Part shown: in pieces, positions 31,160-39,965 of the stretch
Layout of the letters: every line of letters starts with the position of its first letter
Numbering within the stretch: position 1 is the first letter of the stretch
Assembly (NCBI RefSeq): GCF_900129445.1
Contig: NZ_FQVT01000002.1
Span: forward strand, 62,001-126,000
Reading direction: 5' to 3'
DNA length: 64,000 bases
Source of the DNA: Salegentibacter echinorum
GTDB lineage: Bacteria > Bacteroidota > Bacteroidia > Flavobacteriales > Flavobacteriaceae
Notes under the pieces: generated by a model
The model's input: only the letters and a program-made list of their open reading frames with translations
Told to the model about the DNA's origin: nothing
Databases searched by the model: none
Translations under genes and position numbers: made by a program

Positions 31160-34108
31160 TTACTTCATTGCATCATATAATACCTGTTGAATTTTTGTGC
31201 GGGTATTGAGTTGATATAAGCGTGTATTGCTTCGGCTTGGCAAAACACGGTTAGAAAGAAAAAGATAAAGCAGATCTTCTTCCGGGTCCATCCAGGCCAT
31301 AATCCCCGTAAATCCTGTGTGGCCAAAACTGGCTTTACTGGCATCTTTTGCGGTGTTACTGTTTTCGCCTTTGTATTGCAGGTAAGGCTTATCGAAACCA
31401 ACTCCGCGGTGATTATCATTATCTGGGAATTGCGTTTTAGTCCAGTCTCGTAGGGTAGTTTCATCAATATACCTATGGCCGGCATAAGTTCCCATATTCA
31501 AGTACATTTGCATCAATTTTGCCAAATCATTTGCTGTAGAAAAAAGCCCCGCATTGGCAGAAACTCCTCCCATCATAATTGCTCCTTCATCGTGTACCAT
31601 CCCGTGAATGGGCTTGTGCCTAAACAAATAATCGTGCTCAGTAGGCACGATTCGGCTTTTCTTATAAGATTTCATAGGATTGTAGCCCAATGTTGTAGCG
31701 CCCAGCTTATCGTAGAAATTTTCGTTGATGTATTTTCTAAAATCTTCGCCGCTTATTTCTTCTACAATAGCAGGTAGTAAATAAAAAGCCAGGCCAGAAT
31801 ATTTATATTTTGCTTCGTCCTCCAACTCCGATTTTTTAATGGCTTTAAACATTTTTTTCTGGTAATTGCGGTGCAACCACAAGTTTTCGCTCACTTTAAT
31901 AGGAAATCTTCTCGAAGAATCTTTCTTAAAAGTGTACCATTTATAACTTCCGTTTTTGCGCAGCGTATTTTTCCAATAAGGAATCCAGGGTTTAAAACGA
32001 GCCTGGTGTGCTAAAATTTGCCGAAATGGGATTCCCGCTTTGTTAGAATGTTTAAAATATGGCAGGTAATCGTCTATGGAAGCGTCCAGGCTAAACTTAC
32101 CCTCATCCTGTAATTTCATTAAGGCCGGTAAAGCCGAAGAGATCTTCGTTACCGAGGCCAAATCATATAAGTCGTTTTTTTTTACTTTTATCGTGTCGCT
32201 ATATTTGTGGTAGCCATAGGCTTTATGCAGTACCACTTTTCCGTTTTTTGCTACCAGGATTTGACCTCCCGGCGTCGCTTTTTTTTTAATCGCTTCCTGC
32301 ATCAAAGAATCAACGCCGTGAAAAAGCACTTTAGAGTTCATCCCGGCGTCTTCAGGAACGGTATATTTAAGCCTTAGCTTTCCTTTTACATCTTCTCCGT
32401 CTCCAGATTTGAATTTATCCCCAATGCTTACCGGTAATCTTCCATTCGCTCCCACACCTCCAAAAATTAACTGCGCCGCAAGATCCTGGGTGGTTTTTGT
32501 GTCCTGATAGGTTAAAATTAACCCGGTTGCATCTTCAATCCCGGCGATTTTATTTAGAGAATACGGATTTTTAAAATAACTAAAAATACTATTTTCCTCT
32601 TTGGAAAGCTCCCCAATAAATTGCTGTACTGCTTTAGAAAACTTCATTGTATTTCTTGGGAATCGGCTGTCATCGTGAATACCGCCAATAACAAGATTAT
32701 AAGCCGAGAGCTTTTGCTTTAAAGCTGCTACTTCAGCCGCAGTTGCATTTGCTTTTACCTGAAAGCTTTTTACTTCAGCATATAAATTTAAAGATTTCTG
32801 AAACTGGGTTTGTTTTTGTGCACCAAAAGAAATAGAAGCAATTTTTAAGGTATCTAATTTTCTTAATGGTAAAATGCTATTCTTATTTTTAAGTACGGTA
32901 AGCGAGGCTTCTACCAGTTTCCTGTTTAAAAATTTGGCGTGACCGGTATTGATCTCTTTTAGGATGTTTTTAGTGCTTTGCTTCTTATAATTATTTAAAC
33001 CTACCCATTGTTTTGCCGCTAAAACCTTTCTCACACGTTGGTCTAATTCATTCTGTGAGATTAGTCCCTGTTTAATGGCCTTGCTCACTTCTTCAATCGC
33101 CTTTGGCACATCTTCGGTATATTCCAACAGGTCATTACCGGCTAAAATGGCGTCTTTATCTACAACTCCAGGGGCATTCCCTTTGGTAACCCCTTTCATG
33201 TTCATGGCATCAGTAATAATAAGGCCTTTAAAACCTAATCTATCTTTTAAAATCCCGGTAATAATAGCTTTTGATAAAGTTGAAGGCACGCCCGTAGAGT
33301 CCAGCGCCGGAATATCTAAATGCGCAACCATAACGCCGCTACCTCCAGCATTAATCAATTCTTTGAAAGGGTACATTTCTAAAGAATCCAGTCTATTAAA
33401 GGGATGATTTATTTGTGGTAGGGCGTGATGTGAATCTGTATCGGTATCTCCGTGCCCCGGGAAGTGTTTTGCTGAAGTCAATAAATTAGCATCCTGCATC
33501 CCGCGCATATAAGCAATGCCTTTTTGAGCTACATTTTCCCTGTTTTCTCCAAAAGAGCGATAATTAATCACCGGATTATTGGGGTTATTGTTTACATCTA
33601 CCACCGGGGCAAAATTAAGATGAAGCCCCGTTCTTTTAAGTTGGCGTGCAACTTCCTGTCCCAAATCATACACCAAACTATCATCCCGAATAGCACCAAG
33701 GGCCATTTGATAGGGATAACTAATAGTATTGTCCAATCGCATGCCAAGCCCCCACTCTGCATCCATGGCTCCCAATAAAGGAACTTTGGAAGCCAACTGA
33801 TAATCGTTCAACAACTCCAGTTGAGATTTTGGATCCCCCTGAAAGAATACCAGTCCCCCAATTTTTTGCTCATTAATTAACTTTAAAATTTCTTTTTTAT
33901 GTTGACTTCCCCTGTTTGAGTATGCTGCAACCATAATGAGTTGCGCAATACGTTCTTTGGGGGTAAGCGTTTCCATAATGGAATCTACCCATTTGCTATT
34001 TGTGTATTGAAGAAATTCTGGAGAGGTTTTCTCAGTTTTTTGCGCTTGCAAAGGCGAAATAAGAAATACCAGGGCAAGAAGACAGGGAAACAGGTTATTA
34101 TTTTTCAT
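31160..34108 (-). CDS. GH3 beta-N-acetylglucosaminidase fused to beta-lactamase-fold (AmiE-like) domain
   Basis: A 982-residue exported protein (signal peptide ending LQAQ). Residues ~35-360 are a NagZ-type GH3 domain, with AKHFPGHGDTDTDSHHALP (His/Asp catalytic dyad, ~212-231) and LIITDAMNMKGV (nucleophile Asp, ~296). A GH3 C-terminal-like region follows to ~590. Residues ~600-980 are a class C beta-lactamase fold: SxxK as SVTK in DLASVTKISSALPALM, the YxN-like YSGLAFYLLPAIVEE, and FGHTGFTGIMAWMDPE near the end. In Bacillus subtilis NagZ and AmiE are separate neighbouring enzymes that remove GlcNAc and cleave the MurNAc-peptide bond; here they appear fused. The activities are inferred from family. 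Confidence 0.88.
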   Translation of the reverse strand: MKNNNLFPCLLALVFLISPLQAQKTEKTSPEFLQYTNSKWVDSIMETLTPKERIAQLIMVAAYSNRGSQHKKEILKLINEQKIGGLVFFQGDPKSQLELLNDYQLASKVPLLGAMDAEWGLGMRLDNTISYPYQMALGAIRDDSLVYDLGQEVARQLKRTGLHLNFAPVVDVNNNPNNPVINYRSFGENRENVAQKGIAYMRGMQDANLLTSAKHFPGHGDTDTDSHHALPQINHPFNRLDSLEMYPFKELINAGGSGVMVAHLDIPALDSTGVPSTLSKAIITGILKDRLGFKGLIITDAMNMKGVTKGNAPGVVDKDAILAGNDLLEYTEDVPKAIEEVSKAIKQGLISQNELDQRVRKVLAAKQWVGLNNYKKQSTKNILKEINTGHAKFLNRKLVEASLTVLKNKNSILPLRKLDTLKIASISFGAQKQTQFQKSLNLYAEVKSFQVKANATAAEVAALKQKLSAYNLVIGGIHDDSRFPRNTMKFSKAVQQFIGELSKEENSIFSYFKNPYSLNKIAGIEDATGLILTYQDTKTTQDLAAQLIFGGVGANGRLPVSIGDKFKSGDGEDVKGKLRLKYTVPEDAGMNSKVLFHGVDSLMQEAIKKKATPGGQILVAKNGKVVLHKAYGYHKYSDTIKVKKNDLYDLASVTKISSALPALMKLQDEGKFSLDASIDDYLPYFKHSNKAGIPFRQILAHQARFKPWIPYWKNTLRKNGSYKWYTFKKDSSRRFPIKVSENLWLHRNYQKKMFKAIKKSELEDEAKYKYSGLAFYLLPAIVEEISGEDFRKYINENFYDKLGATTLGYNPMKSYKKSRIVPTEHDYLFRHKPIHGMVHDEGAIMMGGVSANAGLFSTANDLAKLMQMYLNMGTYAGHRYIDETTLRDWTKTQFPDNDNHRGVGFDKPYLQYKGENSNTAKDASKASFGHTGFTGIMAWMDPEEDLLYLFLSNRVLPSRSNTRLYQLNTRTKIQQVLYDAMK

Positions 34109-34140
34109 TAGTTGATGTTAATTTAAATTTTCAGGCAGAT

Positions 34141-35298
34141 TTAAACTTTTATGTAAATTTTTCTTTTGTGCAGCCAGTATCCAAGCAGCCACATAAGCAA
34201 CATATAACTAATTGCAAAAAGCAAGGAAGCATTATAATTACTTAGCCAGCTAAGATAAAAATTTTCGTAAAGCCAGGGTTTTAAAGCCCGTCCATTTACA
34301 TAAATAATATTCATTAACATTACCACGAGCCCAGACATCACGAATACAAATAGCGGATTTCTACCAAAAGCCTCAAAGAAACCGGTCCATTTTTTAAATC
34401 CGAAAATTTCTATGATTAAAATTAATGCTGAAAGCACCAACAAAGTCCAACCGGTGCTAAATAAAACGTAAGAACTGGTCCATATAGGCTTATTGATGGG
34501 TAGCAGCATCCCCCAAACTTGCCCTACTACTAATAGTAAAACTCCAAAAACGCTTAGTTTCACAACGGTTTTCATATTGTTCCCCGATTTCTGAATAAAA
34601 ACCCCGGTCACATAACCCGCGATTACGTTTACAATAGCCGGCAGGGTGCTCAACAAACCTTCCGGGTCAAACGGAATTCCAAAACCTTTGTAAAGATTAG
34701 CATCTCTAAAAATTGCCCCGTCAAACTTTAAAGCAGCGTTATGCTCCAGGCTATAAGGATTGGGACTATCTCCAAAAAACCATAAAATGCCCCAATAGCT
34801 TAATAAAATTAAACCGCCAAAAATTACAGATTTCTTCAGTTTTAAATAATGGATAATTAGCGAACCAAAGAGATAGCAAAGGGAGATGCGCTGCAGAACT
34901 CCCATAATTCTAAGATTAACCAGGTTTTTAAATACCAGGTCACCGTCTTCCCTATAGACAAATGGAAAGGCGTTAAGGAATAAACCAATTAGGAATATGA
35001 GCGCTGCTCTTTTAAAAACTTTTTTTAGAAAGGCTGCCTCAGAAACACTCTCATACTTACGAAGACTAAAACTCATCGCATTACCAATCACAAACAGAAA
35101 AGAAGGAAAAACCCAATCTGTAGGAGTAAAACCATGCCAGGCGGCGTGTTTAAATGGAGCATAGATATGAGACCAACTGCCGGGCGTATTCACCAGGATC
35201 ATTAATGCTACAGTAAGTCCTCTTAAAACATCTAAGGCAAAGTACCGCTTACTTTTCTTCGGTTTAACCCGTGGGGTGAGGGGTATTGTTTTAGTCAT
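34141..35298 (-). CDS. NagX-like transmembrane acyltransferase (HGSNAT/DUF5009 type)
   Basis: A 385-residue inner-membrane protein with about ten hydrophobic helices. The N-terminus RYFALDVLRGLTVALMILVN, then PGSWSHIYAPFKHAAWHGFT with the conserved histidines, TPTDWVFPSFLFVIGNAMSF, and VLQRISLCYLFGSL match the heparan-alpha-glucosaminide acetyltransferase-like family, called NagX in GlcNAc operons. The human relative acetylates terminal glucosamine across a membrane; the bacterial role is less certain. It sits 32 bases after (upstream of, on this strand) the GH3 fusion gene and is divergent from a ROK regulator, typical for a GlcNAc operon. Confidence 0.88.
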   Translation of the reverse strand: MTKTIPLTPRVKPKKSKRYFALDVLRGLTVALMILVNTPGSWSHIYAPFKHAAWHGFTPTDWVFPSFLFVIGNAMSFSLRKYESVSEAAFLKKVFKRAALIFLIGLFLNAFPFVYREDGDLVFKNLVNLRIMGVLQRISLCYLFGSLIIHYLKLKKSVIFGGLILLSYWGILWFFGDSPNPYSLEHNAALKFDGAIFRDANLYKGFGIPFDPEGLLSTLPAIVNVIAGYVTGVFIQKSGNNMKTVVKLSVFGVLLLVVGQVWGMLLPINKPIWTSSYVLFSTGWTLLVLSALILIIEIFGFKKWTGFFEAFGRNPLFVFVMSGLVVMLMNIIYVNGRALKPWLYENFYLSWLSNYNASLLFAISYMLLMWLLGYWLHKRKIYIKV

Positions 35299-35516
35299 AT
35301 TTTCTCTAATTTTATTTAAAGAGAAGATTTAGCTTTGTAAGAACAAGCTGAAATTACAGCCACAAAAAATATAAATTTAGACTAATTAATTAATCTTTCA
35401 TAAAAAAATAGAGAAAGTATTTTTAAAAATGATTATTTTGCCTATTTTTAGATTCAAAATAAATTCTTTTTTAAAAGCTCGAATTTTATTTTTTGAACTT
35501 TTATTTTTTAAAAATT
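35299..35516. promoter_or_regulatory. Divergent control region between nagX-like and ROK genes
   Basis: 218 very AT-rich bases separate the divergent genes. Visible elements are an ATTAATTAAT palindrome near 35380 and an 11-base direct repeat TTTTATTTTTT (35484-35494 and 35499-35509) directly before the ROK ATG. These are plausible ROK-binding or promoter sequences; no clean TTG/TAnnTTTG promoter is apparent. Confidence 0.4.
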
Positions 35517-36803
35517 ATGCCAACGCAACCTATGTCAAAATACCTGAATGATTTCTTTATAGATGAAGAAAAAATAGCTCAGATAAATAATGTAGAAAGA
35601 AAAAAATTTCTTCAGAAATTAAAGATCATCAAACACTTATTTCTCAATGGAGAAACCTCCAATGCAGAAGTTTGCCAGCGCTTTAATGTAAGCCTGCCTA
35701 CTTCTATGTCTTTACTAAACCAGCTTTTGGAAGAAGGTATTTTGGTAAAAAAAGGGCGCGGAAAATCTGAAGGTGGTCGCAAACCAGATCTTTATGGGCT
35801 GGTAGAAAATTCTTTTTTTGTAGTAAGTATTCATATAGAACGCTTTAGTATTAAACTGGCACTATTAGATAACAATCATACCATTATTGTACAAAACTCC
35901 TGGTCTAAAGATATTTCTACAGAAAATAATATTGTGGATCAACTTTATGAGTGGACAGAGATTTTATTAAAAGAGGCAAACGTAAAACTCTCCCAGGTTA
36001 TGGGAGTGGGAATAAGCATGCCGGGGTTGGTATCTGCTGAAGCCGGTAAAAACTTTTCTTATTACTTAAGTGAACAGGAACCAGAATCTTTACAGGATAA
36101 ATTTGAAGATAAATTTAAAACTCCGGTAGCACTTTTAAACGATGCAAAGAGCTCCTGCCTTGCCGAGTTTAGGTTTGGCGGTGCCCGCAATAAAAACAAT
36201 GTGCTTGTAATTAGTATGGATTGGGGCATTGGCTTAGGAATTATTATGGGTGGAAAAATGCATTCGGGTGAATCTGGGTTTGCCGGAGAATTTGGACATA
36301 TCCCAATGAATGAAGATGGGTTGCTCTGTCACTGCGGAAAACGAGGTTGCCTGGAAACTGAGGCTTCGGGATTGGCGTTAGTAAGGAAGACCAAAGAAGG
36401 TTTGGAAGCGGGGCAAACTTCGGTGTTAAACAACCTAAATAAAGAAGAGCTTCAAAAATTAGAACCCGAAACCATTATAGAGGCAGCCAATAAAGGAGAT
36501 CAATTTGCGATAAACACTTTATCTGAGATTGGGATAAACCTGGGTAAAGGTATTGCCATACTCGTACAGATATTTAATCCTGAATTAATCATTTTAGAAG
36601 GCAAAATATCACAGGCCAGGCAGTTTATCACTACACCAATTCAGCAATCAATGAACACTTATTGCATGATGCAACTTAAAGAAAGAACTACCTTAGAATT
36701 ATCTAAACTTGGTGATAACTCGAGTATTTATGGTGGCACTATTGCAGTAATGGATAATATATTTAAAGACCAGGTAAACCTGGTAAAATCACATATAAGC
36801 TAG
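35517..36803 (+). CDS. ROK-family transcriptional regulator (NagC/Mlc-like)
   Basis: A 428-residue regulator starting MPTQPMSKYLNDFF; the frame opens 24 bases earlier, but those residues (MNFYFLKI) come from the AT-rich leader. Residues ~20-85 are a winged helix (ETSNAEVCQRFNVSLPTSMS, LLEEGILVKKGRGKSEGGRK). A ROK domain follows, with GVGISMPGLV, LNDAKSSCLAEFRFGGA, SMDWGIGLGIIMGGKMHSG, and the zinc-type motif GHIPMNEDGLLCHCGKRGCLETEAS (here CHCGKRGC). It should respond to an amino sugar or its phosphate and control the divergent wall-salvage genes; this is inference from family and position. Confidence 0.9.
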   Translation: MPTQPMSKYLNDFFIDEEKIAQINNVERKKFLQKLKIIKHLFLNGETSNAEVCQRFNVSLPTSMSLLNQLLEEGILVKKGRGKSEGGRKPDLYGLVENSFFVVSIHIERFSIKLALLDNNHTIIVQNSWSKDISTENNIVDQLYEWTEILLKEANVKLSQVMGVGISMPGLVSAEAGKNFSYYLSEQEPESLQDKFEDKFKTPVALLNDAKSSCLAEFRFGGARNKNNVLVISMDWGIGLGIIMGGKMHSGESGFAGEFGHIPMNEDGLLCHCGKRGCLETEASGLALVRKTKEGLEAGQTSVLNNLNKEELQKLEPETIIEAANKGDQFAINTLSEIGINLGKGIAILVQIFNPELIILEGKISQARQFITTPIQQSMNTYCMMQLKERTTLELSKLGDNSSIYGGTIAVMDNIFKDQVNLVKSHIS

Positions 36804-36885
36804 AGAAAGTCCAAAGCTTTACATCTAAAGTTTCAGCTTTTAAAAAGTAGGGACAATTAATAACAGTACAACTAATAGTCAGATT

Positions 36886-38808
36886 ATGGCAAGATTAAAT
36901 CTTTTAGAAGAAACTCGCTTTGAGAAACTACCGGTAAAAGTTTATGAAAATAAACATATTGCCTCAAAAAAAGTAGCAAAAAGAATTGCAGATCTTATTA
37001 AACGTAAAAACGAGAAACAAGAGAATGCAGTGTTAGGGCTTGCAACAGGAGCCACTCCGGTAGAAGTGTATGAAGAACTAATTCGCCTACATAAGGAAGA
37101 AGGCCTTAGTTTTAAAAACGTGATCACTTTTAACCTGGATGAGTATTACCCAATGAAGCCAGATGCCAAGCAAAGCTACGTAAGGTTTATGGACGAAGTT
37201 CTTTTTGATCATATTGATATTAAAAAAGAAAACATCCATATTCCAGATGGTACCCTGGCAGAAGATGATATCACCGATTACTGCCTGGCTTATGAGAATA
37301 AGATTGGCGAAGTTGGTGGTTTAGACCTTCAGCTTTTAGGTATTGGTAGAACGGGGCATATTGGTTTTAACGAACCAGGCTCTGCACCAAACTCGGGAAC
37401 CAGGTTAGTAACCTTAGATGACCTAACCCGACGTGATGCTTCCAGGGATTTTGGAGGAAAGGAGAATGTTCCCACCAAAGCCATTACCATGGGTATTGGT
37501 ACCATTTTTAAAGCGAGACAGATCATTTTAATGGGATGGAACAAGAAAAAAGCTTCCATTCTTAAAAAAGCAATAGAGGGAGAAATGTCTGGTAATGTGC
37601 CGGCTACTTACCTTCAGCTTTCAGAAAATGTAGAATTTGTTTTAGATAGAGATGCCGCCTCTGCCCTAACTCGTTTTGACACTCCATGGTTGGTAAAAGA
37701 CTGTAACTGGACTAAAGAACTTATTAAAAAAGCGGTAATTTGGCTTTCTTCAGAATTAAAGAAACCTATTCTAAAACTTACAGACGAAGATTATAATAAT
37801 AACGGGATGGCGCAGTTAGCCACCGAGCAGGGTCCTGCTTATAATCTTAATATAGACGTTTTTAACCAATTGCAACACAGTATTACCGGTTGGCCGGGAG
37901 GAAAACCAAATGCCGATGATACACAGCGACCAGAGCGAAAAGAACCCGCTAAAAAACGCTCTCTCATTTTCTCTCCACACCCAGATGATGATGTGATCTC
38001 TATGGGAGGGACTTTCATTAGGTTGGTGGACCAGGGACACGATGTGCACGTGGCTTATCAAACCTCTGGTAATACCGCAGTTTGGGATACCGATGTACTT
38101 CGCTATGTAGAATTTGCCATAGATTTTAAAAAGAGTACCGGCGAAGACACCAAAAACCTGGAAGAGACTTACGAGAAAATGCGTGAGTTTATTGAGCAGA
38201 AACAACCCAACGAAATCGACCTCCAGGAAATTAGGGATGTAAAAGGATTTATTCGAAAATCTGAAGCTATTGCAGGTGCTAGATATGCCGGACTTCAGGA
38301 TGAAAATATTCATTTTATGGCCCTTCCTTTTTATGAATCTGGCAAGAGCAAAAAAGACCCGGTAACCGAAAAGGATATCGAATTAACAATGGAATTATTG
38401 CAGGAAGTAAAACCACACCAGGTTTTTGCCGCCGGTGATTTTGCCGACCCACACGGGACGCATATTGTATGCTTTAATATCATTATTGAAGCGATGAAAA
38501 GGCTAAGAAAGACCGAAGACTGGACTAAAGATTGCTGGCTGTGGATGTACCGCGGCGCCTGGCAGGAATTCGATGTGCACGAAATTGAAATGGCCGTGCC
38601 ATTGTCCCCACAAGAAGTACAGCGCAAAAGGGATGCTATTTTCCAACACCAGTCGCAAAAAGACCGCCCTGTATTCCCGGGAGATGACGAAAGGGAATTC
38701 TGGGTTCGTGCCGAAGAAAGAAACAGCGAAACCGCAGAAGTTTATCACGAGCTAGGACTGGCCAACTATGAAGCCATGGAGGCTTTTGTAAGATGGAAAT
38801 TTGACTAA
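36886..38808 (+). CDS. nagB: Glucosamine-6-phosphate deaminase fused to PIG-L/LmbE deacetylase-like domain
   Basis: A 640-residue two-domain protein. Residues ~15-265 form NagB, which turns glucosamine-6-phosphate into fructose-6-phosphate and ammonia: GLATGATPVEVYEELIRLH, TFNLDEYYPM, LGIGRTGHIGFNEPGS, TKAITMGIGTI. Residues ~360-560 are a PIG-L/LmbE-like domain with the zinc motif FSPHPDDDVISMGGTFIRL and PHQVFAAGDFADPHGTHIVC; relatives remove N-acetyl groups from GlcNAc derivatives. One polypeptide could thus deacetylate and deaminate amino-sugar phosphates. The substrate of the second domain is unproven. It follows the ROK gene by 82 bases and ends at a hairpin. Confidence 0.92.
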   Translation: MARLNLLEETRFEKLPVKVYENKHIASKKVAKRIADLIKRKNEKQENAVLGLATGATPVEVYEELIRLHKEEGLSFKNVITFNLDEYYPMKPDAKQSYVRFMDEVLFDHIDIKKENIHIPDGTLAEDDITDYCLAYENKIGEVGGLDLQLLGIGRTGHIGFNEPGSAPNSGTRLVTLDDLTRRDASRDFGGKENVPTKAITMGIGTIFKARQIILMGWNKKKASILKKAIEGEMSGNVPATYLQLSENVEFVLDRDAASALTRFDTPWLVKDCNWTKELIKKAVIWLSSELKKPILKLTDEDYNNNGMAQLATEQGPAYNLNIDVFNQLQHSITGWPGGKPNADDTQRPERKEPAKKRSLIFSPHPDDDVISMGGTFIRLVDQGHDVHVAYQTSGNTAVWDTDVLRYVEFAIDFKKSTGEDTKNLEETYEKMREFIEQKQPNEIDLQEIRDVKGFIRKSEAIAGARYAGLQDENIHFMALPFYESGKSKKDPVTEKDIELTMELLQEVKPHQVFAAGDFADPHGTHIVCFNIIIEAMKRLRKTEDWTKDCWLWMYRGAWQEFDVHEIEMAVPLSPQEVQRKRDAIFQHQSQKDRPVFPGDDEREFWVRAEERNSETAEVYHELGLANYEAMEAFVRWKFD

Positions 38809-38810
38809 TA

Positions 38811-38851
38811 TATACTCCACCCGTTCCTTTTTTGGTGCGGGTGGAAGTATA
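38811..38851 (+). terminator. Hairpin after nagB
   Basis: TATACTCCACCCG (38811-38823) pairs with CGGGTGGAAGTATA (38838-38851), with one mismatch. A weak T-rich stretch follows (TTCAATTTAATTTT). Confidence 0.65.
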
Positions 38852-38953
38852 TTCAATTTAATTTTGAGTTTAAATTTGTTATAAATCCAGTATTTGTTAA
38901 TCAATGCTTCTTAGTAAGACTAACAGAGCACCGGCAACTTAATAAGATAAATT

Positions 38954-39910
38954 TTGAGAAAATCCAGGAATAAAAAAGGAATTAAAGCTCTTTTATACAG
39001 TCTCATTATCGTCTTTGGTTTAGTGTCTTGCGCCGGAAATCCCTATGCAAAAACCAACAGGATTTATAAGAAAAAGACAAAGATTTATAGCAAACAATTA
39101 AAGCAGTTACCCGCCCAGGAAAACCAAAACGAATCCGCACTTCATTATGGCGAATACTGGGTGGGAACTACTAATTTTAACTTGCGTAAGCCCAATTACG
39201 TGGTTTTGCACCATACAGCACAAGACTCTGTAGGGCAAACTTTATATACTTTTACCCTTCCAAGAACGCAGGTGAGTTCCCATTACGTTATTGGTAAAAA
39301 AGGTGAAATTTACCACATGCTCAACGATTTTTATCGTGCCTGGCACGGGGGAATCGGGAAATGGGGCAGTAACACAGATTTAAATTCTTCTTCCCTGGGC
39401 ATAGAAATAGATAATAACGGAAAAGAGGAATTTACCGATGCGCAAATTAATAGTTTACTTGATCTTTTAGAAATTCTGAAAGAAAAATATAAAATTCCTG
39501 CGAAAAATTTTATTGGACATTCCGATATCGCACCTTCGCGAAAGGTAGATCCCAACAAATATTTTCCCTGGGAAAAATTGGCCGAAGAAGGCTACGGCTT
39601 ATGGTACGATAATGCTGAAGTTGAAAAGCTAAAGCTGGAAACCGAGTTTTTTACTCCCAATCCGCTGGTTATTAATTTACAGAGCACTATAAATACCCGT
39701 ATTCCCTTTCTTGACAAATTAGTTTTTCCTGAAGTAATTCCAGCCGATTTCAACATTGAAAATGCCCTAAAAATTGTGGGGTATGACACTTCAAATTTAA
39801 CCGCTGCAAAAAGCGCGTTTAAATTACATTTTATTCAGGAGAATTTAGAGCAAGCTTTTAGTGCTTATGATATAAAAGTACTTTATTTACTGTATAAAAA
39901 GTATTTGTAA
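38954..39910 (+). CDS. N-acetylmuramoyl-L-alanine amidase lipoprotein (Amidase_2)
   Basis: A 318-residue exported protein starting at TTG (38954). The lipoprotein signal is LYSLIIVFGLVSCAGNPYA, with the cysteine at about residue 27. The amidase domain (~70-220) has the zinc-site pieces YVVLHHTAQDSVGQ, AWHGGIGKWGSNTDLNSSSLG and FIGHSDIAPSRKVDPNKYFPW. A ~95-residue C-terminal helical tail follows. It cuts the bond between MurNAc and the stem peptide, probably in the periplasm. It lies in the wall-salvage locus on the same strand as nagB, 145 bases downstream. Confidence 0.9.
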   Translation: MRKSRNKKGIKALLYSLIIVFGLVSCAGNPYAKTNRIYKKKTKIYSKQLKQLPAQENQNESALHYGEYWVGTTNFNLRKPNYVVLHHTAQDSVGQTLYTFTLPRTQVSSHYVIGKKGEIYHMLNDFYRAWHGGIGKWGSNTDLNSSSLGIEIDNNGKEEFTDAQINSLLDLLEILKEKYKIPAKNFIGHSDIAPSRKVDPNKYFPWEKLAEEGYGLWYDNAEVEKLKLETEFFTPNPLVINLQSTINTRIPFLDKLVFPEVIPADFNIENALKIVGYDTSNLTAAKSAFKLHFIQENLEQAFSAYDIKVLYLLYKKYL

Positions 39911-39965
39911 ATTAATCAATACTAATTTTCTGTGTTTTTTTAGCACATTAAAAACCTCTCTATAA

